From: Emmonsiellopsis sp. PD_33
Taxonomy: Eukaryota; Ascomycota; Eurotiomycetes; Onygenales; Ajellomycetaceae
Direction: 5' to 3'
NCBI GenBank assembly: GCA_032988165.1
Contig: JANTQF010000103.1
Span: forward strand, 1-64,000
Length of the DNA stretch: 64,000 bases
This document shows, one piece after another, positions 24,544 to 35,147 of the stretch. The position numbers and the translations under genes were made by a program. Under the pieces are notes generated by a model, which saw only the letters and a list, made by a program, of their open reading frames with translations, was not told where the DNA came from and did not search any database. The first letter of the stretch is position 1, and each line of letters opens with the position of its first letter.

Positions 24544-26335
24544 ATGGAGAACCAATCTTCGTGTAAGCCAGCCTTTCACTCTCCTCTCAGCTTCGCCTTG
24601 AAGCCAAAACAGTTCCAGCTAACAGGCAGCTCCGGCGCGATGCAGGGACGTGCAATGCGAACGACGCCGTTCAAATATCCATAGTCCAACCCGGCGCGGA
24701 TAAGCTGGAAAATATATCGACCTTCCAACCGGAATTCACATATCCTATCTTTGGCGAGGAAGAGACAATATTCGGCTACCAGGATTTGTCCATTCGGCTG
24801 CGCTTTGCTGCGCATAACCTCCGATCGAATGTGCAGATCTCGTACGATAAGAAGTTCAAAACCGTCGCAGACGTTGCTCCGGTCGATTTGCTAAAAACAC
24901 TGCGCCCCTGGCTACCTGAAGGTATAACCTTCTTGCAACCTATACAGCTTGGTGTATTGGCTGACATGTCTCCCCTTCTAGAATCCTTCGCAACGCTACA
25001 AGAATTCGAGGGATCGGTTCTCAAGGATGAGTCTGCAAAGGACTTCACGCCGCCCGGAAGCTTGGTTCATAGCTACACGACCAAAGGAAGGAATTACGAG
25101 ATATGGGCCGGTTCCCTAGTGGATCCTGAAGTCCGAGCTATTCTCGATCGCATCCAAATATTCGTATCCTTCTTCGTTGAAGGCGGAACTCCAATTACGA
25201 CAGATGACTTCGAATGGACTCTTCAAAGATGGACGGTATATTTTGTGTAAGCACCCGCCACTCGACACCAATTCAATCCTATCTAATACAATCTAGATAC
25301 GAGAAGATAGAACCCCTCATCCCAACCGCCTCATCCTACTCCTTCGTCGGCTACGCAACCACATACCGATGGTACTTCTACCTCCAAGACAGTACTAAAC
25401 AACCGCAAACCTCCAACGGCCCCTTCCCCTACGCCCACGAAGTCTCCGTCTCTGAAATCCCCGGCCGCCTACGCATCTCCCAATTCCTCATTCTCCAGCC
25501 CCACCAACAATCCGGCCACGGCAGCCAGCTCTACCATACCATCCAATCCGCATGCATAAAGGACCCAACCCTGCACGAACTAACCGTTGAAGACCCCAAC
25601 GAGTCCTTCGATTACCTCCGTGACAAAAACGACTACCAAACCCTCGCTCCGCAATTCGCAGCCCAAAACATCGCCATCAACGCAAACCCCTACACCCCCG
25701 ACCAAACCCGTCGCCGACCCCGCCTCATGCCCACAGGCAAACTCATCCCAACACAAACCCTCCGCGCTCTCCGCGCACAATTCAAAATCGCCCCTGTCCA
25801 GTTCGCCCACATAGTCGAGATGTATCTCCTCTCCCAGATCCCCACTGACCACCGCGGGGCAAACTCGAATACAATGCGCATACTGATGCAGAAATTCCGC
25901 GCGCCTAACGAGCACGATCGCCGCTACTACTGGTGGCGGATGTTGGTGAAGCAGCGGCTGTATAAGCATCATCGCGACCTGTTGATACAGCTGGACCGCG
26001 AGGATCGGTATCAGAAGCTGGACGAGACGTTGCAGAATGTTGAGGAGGGGTATGCGAAGTTATTGGAGGCGTTTGAGGGGAAGGTGGAGGAGGAGGAGGA
26101 AGAGGAAGAAGAGGAAGAGGAGGGGGGAGTGGAAGATGGTGGGGAGACGGGGAAGAATGGCGATGAGGGCCCGTCAAAGGAGCGGGGGAAGAGAAAATTC
26201 ACGGTCCTTGAGGATGAGGATGAGGATGAAGAGGATGGCGAGGGGGCCAAGGAGGTGGCAGCCGGGAATGGGAATGGGAATGCCAATGCCAATGCCAATG
26301 GGGAGGACTCGGCGTCGAAGAAAATGAAGACTTAA
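24544..26335 (+). CDS. HAT1: Histone acetyltransferase type B catalytic subunit
   Basis: Proposed exons 24544-24562, 24619-24921, 24982-25246 and 25297-26335; about 541 aa. The first intron is uncertain: only the 19-nt start MENQSS plus a phase-matching acceptor supports it. The third exon joins FV to YEKIEPL through a GTAAGC...TAG intron. Recognisable HAT1 features are the N-terminal NANDAVQIS, FTYPIFGEEETIFGYQDL, LRFAAHNL and SYDKKF, then the acetyl-CoA region RLRISQFLILQPHQQSGHGSQLY and VEDPNESFDYLRD with the catalytic acidic residues. The C-terminus is a long Glu/Asp-rich low-complexity tail. It acetylates newly made histone H4 with a WD40 partner (Hat2). The proposed intron 24922-24981 is a stopless multiple of three, so its retention would add 20 residues. 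Confidence 0.92.
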
Positions 26336-27037
26336 GTAGTAATGTTTCCATATGATCTTTCTATTCCGTGCCCTATTATGGATGTGTTTTGTTCTCCTTT
26401 TACTTCATCTGGGTTTCAACGGCCTCTTGTGCGCTGATGAGTTTAATTGGTTTCTCGGAATGGGGCTGCCCCCTTTCCCCCCCTCCAGACAGGAGTTGTG
26501 CATGGTCAGATTTCTTAACCATTTCCCGCTTATGGCTGTAAAAATTCAAACCATTCGACCAGCTTTTTGTAGGTGGGCAGGCAGGCAGCTAGCTAGGCAG
26601 AATAATATCTAACTAACATACCTCAGTCACAACCCTTTTCCCTTCTCGTATATATCCATCAATTAAACCGCCTCCCAGGTATCCTCAAATAAATACATGT
26701 ATAATGTATACGAAAACAAACACCACCCCATATCCAACAAATGAAAATCCAGCTACTGTATCCAACCAACTAAGGAAGATTAAGCCCAGATTGGCCGTTG
26801 GAAGACAACAGGCAAGACAAAAGCCCACGTTCGTTGGGAGATGGGTAAGCCCGACCACAACTCCGTCGTAGATAGATATAAAGAGAAAAATTTCCGAAAG
26901 AAAGAAATAGACTGTAAAGGGAATAATTACGTGATGGCGTATCTCACTAACTCACAACAGATGGAAAAAAGAAAAAAAAAAGACTCCCCTATCCCGCCTC
27001 CAATTAATACCCAAACAAAAAAAGAAACCCACAAAAC
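26336..27037. other. Convergent intergenic region, no gene seen
   Basis: A 0.7 kb AT-rich gap between the 3' ends of HAT1 and the membrane-protein gene, containing A-rich runs near 26,960-27,030. Confidence 0.55.
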
Positions 27038-28804
27038 CTAAGAACTAATCATCGTCGCCGTCTCAGGATCAAGACTATCCAACGTAACCGACGAATCCGT
27101 CTCATAACTAAGCACAGTGCTCGTCCGCGGCGAGCCAATAGTCGTCAACGGCGCAGTCGACGATGGCGCAGGCGTCGATGACCGGCCCCCTCCAGGAGGC
27201 AGCTGCGAGATCTGCCGGCGACTATTACTACTGCTGCGCTGGTTATCATCGTCGGGACGAACCAGCTCGCCGACAAACTCGAGCACACGGCGGAATCCGA
27301 GAATCTCAGCTTGGATCGGGCCTTCGTCTGGTGCTTGTGGGTTTGAGTTTGGGTGCCGGTGCTGGGCCTGTTCTTCCTCGTCGACTCTTGTGAGGCGGTT
27401 CTGGGCGTCGGCGTCGTGGGGGTTATTGCTAGGGGTGGGGATGCCGAGTTGGGTATTCCACCACTGGCGCCAGCGGTAGCGGCGGGCTGCGTTTCGGTAG
27501 GCTGTGCGCGTGCGGCGCTCCTCGCGTCTGGCTGCTAGGTCGACGCGGCGCCGGCGGCAGGAGGGGGAGTTGCGGCATTGGCGGGCTATGAGGAAGAGGG
27601 TGGCGGCTACTAGGAGGATTATGGCTAGGTCTTTGACGAAGAGCTTTGTGGGGGAGCGGAGGGTTGGATTGGTGAGGATGGGGGAGTTGGATAGTGGGGG
27701 GGATAGTTCGGGGGTGTCTTGAGAAGTGGTGGATGCGATATCATTTGGTTTGAGGTCGAATATTGTTGAGTTCTTCTCCGGGCGTGGTCTGGTGTTTCCA
27801 TGGGCTACGCGGGGCGACGGCCGGCATGGGTTGTCGGAGAGGGAGGAAGGGAGGGGCCCAAATCGGTACCGTATCACGCGGAAGATATCTGGGACAATCT
27901 TGATGGAAGCAGTTATGAAACATTTCAGGCTGTCGCACTGCTTCAGCTTCGAGGTAATAGAGCTACAGTCACGGAGTAGGCGCTGTCGGATCTCCTCTTG
28001 CAGCTCATGGGCCTCCAGCTTCAAAGCATTTAGCCTTTTGAGATCAGCTTCCAGGCCATCATTATTCAAGGTCTTTTCAGGAACGCCTATAGATCCAGAC
28101 GAAATGGGAGAGCCGGTCGGGTCTATCCAGGAATCAAACCCATCCTCATCTGAAATTTCGACCGGAGATGCCACCAGGCGGAATATCTGAGGTGTCCCAG
28201 CCGAATTAAACGAAACCGCGAATCCAGATTCTCCGTGGTCAGTGCTTTGGTTGGAGGGGTGAAAAGTAACAGTAAGAATTTGAGCAGTATATTCCTCTAT
28301 GGAGTCCTCGGGACTAGTAATGCAAAGGCTCTCGTAATTGAGCACCAATTCATGTTTTTGCGTTCCATTTGTCAGGTCCGCGGGGAAGATGCCGGATCCA
28401 ATTCCACTGGTCCCATCCCACTCTAGATCTAGCTTTTTATCATTTAGAACGATATCGGGTTCCCCGCAGACGGCGTCGGTGGTGGAGATGCTCAGTTCGA
28501 AGATCTGGCGGCCAAATCAATACGGAGAATAAAAAGCAGGCTCGAGAATCGATCAGTAGAGCTACGTACGAAGCTAGAATCGTTTCCGTCAAAGCAGCCG
28601 TCGCATACTGACACGAACTTTGCGGAAACGTTATTTTCGTCTGTATACAAATTAGCTTAGCTAGAGCCAGCATAGAGAGCAAGAGATCTAACCTCTCCAT
28701 GTTTCCACCGGCAAAGGGGAGGCTGTACGGTCAGCTCTGCGAGGAATGACGCGGGAGAAAGCGATAGTGGAGGACCAGAGAAGTAACACGGCAGCAGGGC
28801 GCAT
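27038..28804 (-). CDS. Putative type I single-pass membrane protein, function unknown
   Basis: Exons 28804-28693, 28640-28570 and 28504-27038, in phases 1 and 0; about 549 aa. The ATG at 28804 begins a signal peptide (MRPAAVLLLWSSTIAFS). The lumenal part includes a Cys pair (VSVCDGCFDG), STTDAVCGEPDIVLND and the FHPSNQST segment, followed by a Leu/Glu-rich possible coiled coil (LKRLNALKLEAHELQEEI). One membrane helix, KDLAIILLVAATLFLIA, precedes a strongly basic juxtamembrane stretch (RRRRVDLAARREERR) and a Ser/Pro-rich cytosolic tail. I do not recognise a named family. A surface or ER receptor-like role is a guess. It is divergent from LSM4 with 448 bases between the start codons. Confidence 0.75.
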
Positions 28805-29252
28805 GTTGGACAGCCGCTGGCTCAGTCGACCATTGTGGAGAGCAGGCTTGACTACAAAGAATGTTTTCTGCGTGCGCCTCTAGGCAAAGAGCCAGACTCA
28901 GGTATCCAAATAGCTCAATGGTCTGCGTGTCGACGACGATGAGGTTGAAGGTCCCTCGTCGACATCTGTGGCTCAGCCTCGACGTCCTCGTATCCGGCCC
29001 GTGATTGGCTCGGACTATCGGACGGTCCGGGCCGACTGATGACTAATATGCCGAACGGCTCGGACTTAGTCAGCCCGGATTAACTATTCTCCAGCTAGCT
29101 CTTCGGCCAGAAGCTTGCCGCTTTCGGATTGCGACAACCAGCAGTCCAAGATATTCCACAACAACAAGCCGATGCGCCGGCTCTGTTTCTGAATTCTCCT
29201 TGTTGAAACAGCATCTACATATGCGTCGATAGGAAACACTGCACTCTTCGTC
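28805..29252. promoter_or_regulatory. Divergent promoter region between the membrane protein gene and LSM4
   Basis: 448 bases with no gene. It includes a hairpin around 28,926-28,957 whose arms contain TGTCGACGA and TCGTCGACA, and several GTCGACG / GGCTCGGACT-type repeats further on. Confidence 0.5.
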
Positions 29253-29842
29253 ATGGTATGCCCCCCGGAAACCCCAAACTTCAACCTCGTCACAGGCCGC
29301 AACCCGCCCCTCTCTCCCCAATATCGTTCTTATATATGCCTGCTAACCCGTCTCTTCCCCTGTATATAGCTCCCTCTAGGCTTACTCACCGCGGCTCAAG
29401 GCCATCCCATGCTCGTCGAGCTGAAAAATGGCGAAACCCTCAACGGCCACCTTGTCAATTGCGACAACTGGATGAATTTGATTCTCAGAGAAGTCGTCCA
29501 GACCACGCCTGAAGGAGACCGGTTTTTCAGACTACCAGAAGTATACGTGAGAGGCAACAATGTACGTTTCCGGGTTTTGATTTTTTGAACATCCCCTTGC
29601 CAGTCTGTTCTGCGGCCTGCTTCTAGGGAGTCCATATTTGCTAACCAATAACCCTTCCTTTTCAGATCAAATACTTAAGAGTCCCCGAAGAAGTTGTCGA
29701 TCTAGCGAAGGACCAACAGCAGAACCAGCCCTCGAATCGTGGACGGGGAGGTCAGCAACACCGCGATGGTGGAAGAGGAGATCGTGGACGAGGCGGAGGG
29801 CGTGGTGGTCGGGGACGGGGTCGAGGCAGGGGAGGCAACTGA
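29253..29842 (+). CDS. LSM4: U6 snRNA-associated Sm-like protein LSm4
   Basis: Exons 29253-29255, 29370-29561 and 29666-29842; about 123 aa. The first exon appears to be just the ATG, followed by a GTATGC donor. Its acceptor (branch GCTAAC, TATATAG) opens directly at LPLGLLTAAQ, the invariant LSm4 start after Met. Sm1 motif: GHPMLVELKNGETLNGHLVN with CDNWMNLILREV. Sm2 motif: PEVYVRGNNIKYLRVPEE. The C-terminus is an RGG-rich tail (GRGGGRGGRGRG), as in other LSm4 proteins. It acts in the LSm1-7 ring (mRNA decay, P-bodies) and the LSm2-8 ring (U6 snRNA). Confidence 0.95.
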
Positions 29843-30198
29843 GGCCCTTTTCTCTGACTGCATTTGATACCCGGCGTGGATAGGTTGTGTGTGCGCGTTC
29901 GTTACAGTTCCTTTATTGACCTTTCTCTTTTCTTTTCATTTCTTTTTTCTTTTTTTCTTACGAAGCACTCACTGTATGCTATGCATGGTTATACTAGGAA
30001 TGAAATGACTCGGTGTTGTTGGAATGGCTGGGATTGATGAGATTATGATTGTTTGCATATGATGATGTGGTTAAAGGAATAGATTCCTAACGTCATAAAC
30101 GTCGTTGATAATTCCCCAGTTGTATAATGTGACTAGGTATACAGGCTTCGTTTATCGAGCCATATTCGATCAATGTCCCCCTCCCAGTCGCCGTATAA
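29843..30198. other. Convergent intergenic region, no gene seen
   Basis: 356 bases between the LSM4 and PTEN-like 3' ends, T-rich on the plus strand just after LSM4. Confidence 0.5.
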
Positions 30199-31990
30199 TC
30201 ACGGCTTTGCGGTCTGGGTATCACCAGTTTTGGGCATGTCTGACTTTGCATCAACTTCTTGGGCTCCGTCCGCAAAAATATTGCCACCATCTTTACCAGT
30301 TTCTTCCCGGGCGTCAAGCTCAGCCCCTGCGGAACATGGCTTTCCCATCCGCTCCTCATTCGAAACATGTGGATCAATCCCTTCTTCCTCCGCCTGCGCA
30401 CGACCGCTCCAGTCTGCAGCCTGACTTTCTGGCACTGGTTCTCCCGGCGCAGGCTCCGGAATGAGTTTCCCTCCCGACGGCATTCCCTCTGCTTGCCCTT
30501 CTTTCCCAGGTTCCGCATACCGCCAAACAACCTTCATCCGATCAAGGGCCCGAATCCCTTTATTCCTCGTCCCCTTAATTCCATCAAACTCATCCCACTC
30601 CGCTTCGAATATGCCGGAATCGTACGTATTACCGCCTTCAAAGTATGCGTTGAACCAGATGTGCGCGACGGAGGTTATCATTGTCCAGCCTGTGTATCCG
30701 GACATGGCGCGGCGGTCAATGCTAATGTTTACATCGGAGCTAGGGAGGATGACTTTTTCCTTCGGGCGGAGCATTACTGCTGGGATTGCAGTTTCGACAT
30801 CGGCGGAGTCGGAAGCGAGGCTTTGGACAAGCTTGCTCCAGGGCTTGGGGGTGCTGACGGGCTGGAAGGGCGGGGGGGATGTTGCAGGTGTAGTTGTATC
30901 TGAAGGCAGAGGAGCTGGCAAGTCTTCTGTGTCGGATAGATCCCTTCCCTTATCCCGGCCATTTCCATTTCCATCTTCATCCTCACCCCCCTCACCAACA
31001 ACTATCCTCTCCCTCCGATGAAACCGATGAAAGCACTTAATCCGCCTCCCCTCCTCCACAAACCCCTCCACATCGACCTCCACCCCATCCCTCAATCCCC
31101 AAATATGCACCTCCAAAACCTCCACCGGCCGCTCCATATACACCTTTCCCAACCCATTCGTCCACCGATCCACATATCCCACCCATCTCACCTGACTAGC
31201 AATCTTCACCCCTTCCCCAAACCCCACCCGCATCCTGCGCTCCGTATACTGCCTCAACGCATCCTCCCTCTTCCACCCCCGCTCACTAACCAAAAAGCTA
31301 CACGCCACCGTCCCACTCCGCCCCTTGCCCGCCTTGCAATGCACAACAACTACCTTTCCCTGTCCCTGCCCCTCTCCCTCTCCCTCTCCCTCTTCGCTAC
31401 TCAGCCAATTGCGCATGCTGGCCATTATGCGCGGGATGAGCGCGAAGGGCGGCGGGTGGTGGTCTGGAAATGGGAAGTGGTGGATACGTCCGTAGACCTC
31501 TGAGTCTGGGTAGCCGGTGCCTTCGGCGCGGAATTCCCAGATTGACCAGTTGGAGCCATGTTTTTGGTCGAGGAAGCGGACGAGGGAGGAGGTTGGGTTG
31601 CGGTAGGCGCGGCGTGGGTAGGTGGATGCGGGGCCGGAGGTGGCGATGACTTGGATTGTTAGCTAGGGAATATGAAGAGGCTAATTGATTGGGTATGTTT
31701 ACTGGGGAGTCCGTTTGTCTACGAGGAGGGTGGCTGGGGGCTTTGAAGGGGCATAGGTAGCTTACTTACTTTCGTCTGTAACATAACACAAATCGAGGCC
31801 GGCCTCGGGGTACCACAGTCGGGGTCCGGCGATTATTTGGCGGAGGATTGACGCCAGCTCATGGTCAGTATATCATATACATACCAGGTATAGTGTCAAG
31901 AGGAGATAATCCCAGTTCAATGGTGGTAAGGGTGGTTAATCACTGGCAATATCAATTGACCACCCACCAACAACGCAATCCACGCACCAT
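30199..31990 (-). CDS. PTEN-like phosphoinositide 3-phosphatase
   Basis: Firm exons are 31857-31770 (phase 1 end) and 31649-30199, separated by an intron with donor GTAAGT. The reading starts LASILRQIIAG, where a Met is expected before Ala-Ser, but the codon is CTG. A one-codon exon ATG at 31990-31988 followed by a GTGCGT donor and an acceptor ending at 31858 would restore an ATG. With it the protein is about 513 aa. Features: LCYVTDEIIATSGP, WSIWEFRAEGTGY, the general-acid-loop equivalent FPFPDHHPPP, and the active site HCKAGKGRSGT with catalytic Cys near residue 135, which is the PTEN signature including both lysines. The C-terminal half (NISIDRRAM, WFNAYFEGG, FEAEWDEFDG) fits a C2 domain; the tail is acidic. 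It should dephosphorylate PI(3,4,5)P3. Confidence 0.88.
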
Positions 31991-32975
31991 GATAAAAGCT
32001 CAAGCAAAGCCCTGATAACGATGTTCAGCCCCAGTTCACTACACCGTAAAATGCACAATTCCACCTCCACAGGAACATCGCTATCGGAATATAACAGTAA
32101 GTATAAAACGGCTGCCTGGTTGGAGGAGATCGCGCGTCGTCAGCGCGTGGGCTTGGCCGTGTTGGGAGTACGAATTAACTACAGGCGGGATGATGTCATC
32201 GCACTCAGGTTCGGCATGCCGAGTGTGGGGAAACAGGAGTATAAAAAGAACTTGTGTATCTATAAATATAAAAAGGTGTCTTTTACGTGGATGTCTTACG
32301 ACGCTTTTCCCCCGTCTCTTAAATGTAACGCGCCATTTTCTCTACATGGTAGTTGTTTCCAGATCAATTGGTGGTGGAGGGATGGACTTGTACGGCGGGG
32401 CAGCATCACGTAGTTACATCCAAAAACACTTGCGTAATCTCCGGGAAAAGAATTAGGGGAGAGGGATAGGTCTGATCAGATGGGCCAGCTGGCCTAGCGT
32501 GCATTGATTAATAAATCTATTAACTCTGGTGCTGCATTAATACCTCCCCTTTGCGTGGGGAACAATAAGCCATAATAACTCCAGTCACATCACTCAAGTC
32601 TAAGTTGGTCATTCATATTGCGAACACAGTAATAATAAGCTGCTAATGTAAACCTAGAATCAAGAGTTCATAATTGTCAGTGTTGACTATATTAACGATG
32701 TCTTTTCGTGTACATATGAAGCAATATTAGCATGACCTGCCAGATCTAGTGGGTGTTCCAAGATAATATAATTCCCCAAAACAAGATGGCAAATCAGCGC
32801 CCCAAAAGGAGAGTAATGAAAATAATATTATTCTTTGTCTGTGTAGAGTGATAGTGTACACACAACGATCAAGATCTTTGGAAATATACTAGAAATTATT
32901 CTACAGGTGCATCCAATTGATAACATACAAAAGAGAGAGAAACCCATATCCCTCTCTCGCCAGAGGGCAGCCTGA
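31991..32975. other. Intergenic region, no gene supported
   Basis: About 1 kb. A 130-codon frame at 32021-32413 (+) has no recognisable domain and a mixed composition, and I do not regard it as a gene. The right side is AT-rich. Confidence 0.5.
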
Positions 32976-34784
32976 CTAAACAGGGTAATAAGAAATAGGC
33001 CCCCTAGCAATCGGCTTTCTAACTCCCGCATCGAACGCCAAAGCCCTCGCGTCTGGATCCTCGGAGTAACGGCACGCCGCACTAATCTTCGTCTTTGATG
33101 CCTCTCTCAGCGCAAACCCGCTCCGCGCCATCTCCACTAGATACTGGTGCGCCTCATGGAATCGCTCCGCATCCACACACAACAAGATTAGATGGTCGTA
33201 TGTCATGCGATTTGGGAAGACATCTAGCATGATCATTTCCTGCACGTAGAATTTGGCAAGGTCGTAGGCACGCGTCGTGCGGCAGCCGGCGATTAAGTGG
33301 TTGAATGTGATTACCGATGGACCCTGAGGGCAGATGTTCTTCATGTCGTTGTAGATTTCCATGGCGACGGTCATAGATTGCTTGTATGTAGCTAATTCGA
33401 CGACGACGTTCGCGGCCACCAGGGGGATCTCCAACTGCTCTTCTGATTTTAATCTTCGGAGGAGAGCCCATAGCTTTCTTGGGACGGCCGTTTGTTTTTG
33501 GACTAGGTGGGCGAAGAGGGAGCGAGTAGCGGTCTCATCGAGTTGGAAGGTGGCCTTTTGTGCAGTGCATAGGACGCGTAATGCCGATTCGACGTCCCCG
33601 GCCGCAACGAAGGTGTCGATGAGACAGTTGTAATCCTCCAACAGGACATTACCGTTTCGTTCTTCGAGGACCTTGAAGACCTCAAGGGCCAGCTCCGAAT
33701 TACCAGTCCGCGTTGTCATCCTAAGGATATTTGTGCAAACGCCATAGGATGGGTTGAGAAGCCCCGTTTTCACTAGTCTCTTCCACACGTATGTAACGAT
33801 GTTCTCATGGAACGCTTCACTAGCTGCGTTGAAGACCTGAGAGCACAAGATTGGGGATAGCTCATGACCGCCTGCGACCCGCTTCTGCATAATTTCTAGA
33901 ACAGCGTCAAATTCTCCGGCGTCGCATAGGTTGTATATAAGCAGGCTATATAGCCAATCGTTAACGGGGATATTCTGAGTTTCCATGCGGGAGATATGGT
34001 CCATTGCCATCTCCAGCTGGCCCTCCCGAATGAGCCCGGTTACAACATTATGCCACCCCTCTTGTGACAGGGGCAGCCAGCGATCTCGCAGAGTGTGAAG
34101 GATCTCCTGGCGCAGCAGATAATCGGGGTGTATCGCAAGTGCCTGAAAAATAAATCCACCCATCAGCAAACTATCGTAGCATCATAGAAAAACACAACTC
34201 ACCTTCAACGTCGCATGCAACGTGGCCGAATCAAGCGGAATACTATTCTCCTCCATCTCCTCCAGTAATTTCCTGACATTAACCGGGCTGCCGAAATTTG
34301 CATCCGCATTCGCCGCGATCAACGCCCGATAATGCCACTGCTTCGGCTCTCTCGCCCGCCACCACACCAGTTCTCGCAACCATACAAAGGTTTCTTTGAA
34401 GTTCGGCGCGTTTTCGTCTGACTCCCGAATCATCTGGTCCACCGCGGCTTCGCTGAGCAAACCTAGTCCCTTGCGGCTCTTAGGCATTCTCAGGTGCTTC
34501 CAAAACCCTGTCGTCCGAAATTCGGCTGGACGACCCAAGGGCTTTTTGGGCGCTTTTCTCTCCGGCTCTGGGGCCGGGTCTAGTTCGTTGGACCGTCCAT
34601 CTAGTAACAGTTCAATTGACGGTGAAGTGGTGGTGGCTGTGGATAGCGAGCGGACGGCGGAGCGGGTGCTGTTCGCGGGTTGCTTGAGCGGCCATGAGAG
34701 CTGAGTTCGCCTAGGCCAAGCCCGCTGGTAGGATGGACAGAGGCAGCGCCATAGGCCATCAGCCACAATGCTTTTGGAGGACAT
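32976..34784 (-). CDS. Pentatricopeptide-repeat (PPR) protein, probably mitochondrial
   Basis: Exons 34784-34203 and 34142-32976; intron 34202-34143 (GTGAGT...TTTTTCAG, phase 0); about 582 aa. The N-terminus is Arg/Ser/Thr-rich without acidic residues for about 50 residues (WRCLCPSYQRAWPRR, then NSTRSAVRSLSTATT), consistent with a mitochondrial presequence. From about residue 130 the protein is all-helical with PPR-like repeats: WHYRALIAANADANFGSP, WHNVVTGLIREGQLEMAM, LYSLLIYNLCDAGEFDAV, YNCLIDTFVAAGDVESAL, TFNHLIAGCRTTRAYDLA and TYDHLILLCVDAERFHEA. Such proteins bind organellar RNA for processing or translation. I cannot name the target. Confidence 0.85.
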
Positions 34785-35147
34785 ATTTGTGGTGCGTGAC
34801 TGGCAATTGACAATGTGAGTTTATGGATGGTTTGTTCTGTTGCGACGCGGAGAACTTCAGAATTTCCAGATTGCTTAGTCATCATCCAGGGTCCCTTCCT
34901 AGAGATAGGGGGGACGACGCAGTATTTATTCCTCATAGCTTGGCTATTTTGGGTCTGGCCTATTAATACTGAATTTTTATTTAAATTGGATCGGTAACTA
35001 CTCTATAGTCATTGCTCTCTTCCATAGTAAGCATTGATATATAGTCGGTTCCTGAAAGCACCCCTGAATATTCATCGATGCTGCTCCTCACCATGTTGGA
35101 AACAAATCGGTTTCGTGCGCTGGATAACTGTGTACAGGAACCACAAG
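34785..35147. other. Short intergenic region, no gene seen
   Basis: 363 bases between two minus-strand genes: the promoter of the PPR gene and the 3' end of the phospholipase gene. Confidence 0.5.

Noticed and set aside
28880..28990. Possible tRNA gene with an A-box-like TAGCTCAATGG and GAGCCA/TGGCTC ends
   Set aside because: The B box does not match GGTTCGAATCC and a cloverleaf does not form. The hairpin with GTCGACGA arms explains most of the symmetry.
32021..32413. 130-codon plus-strand open frame
   Set aside because: No domain, no coding-like periodicity that I can see, and it overlaps the proposed upstream exon of the PTEN-like gene on the other strand.
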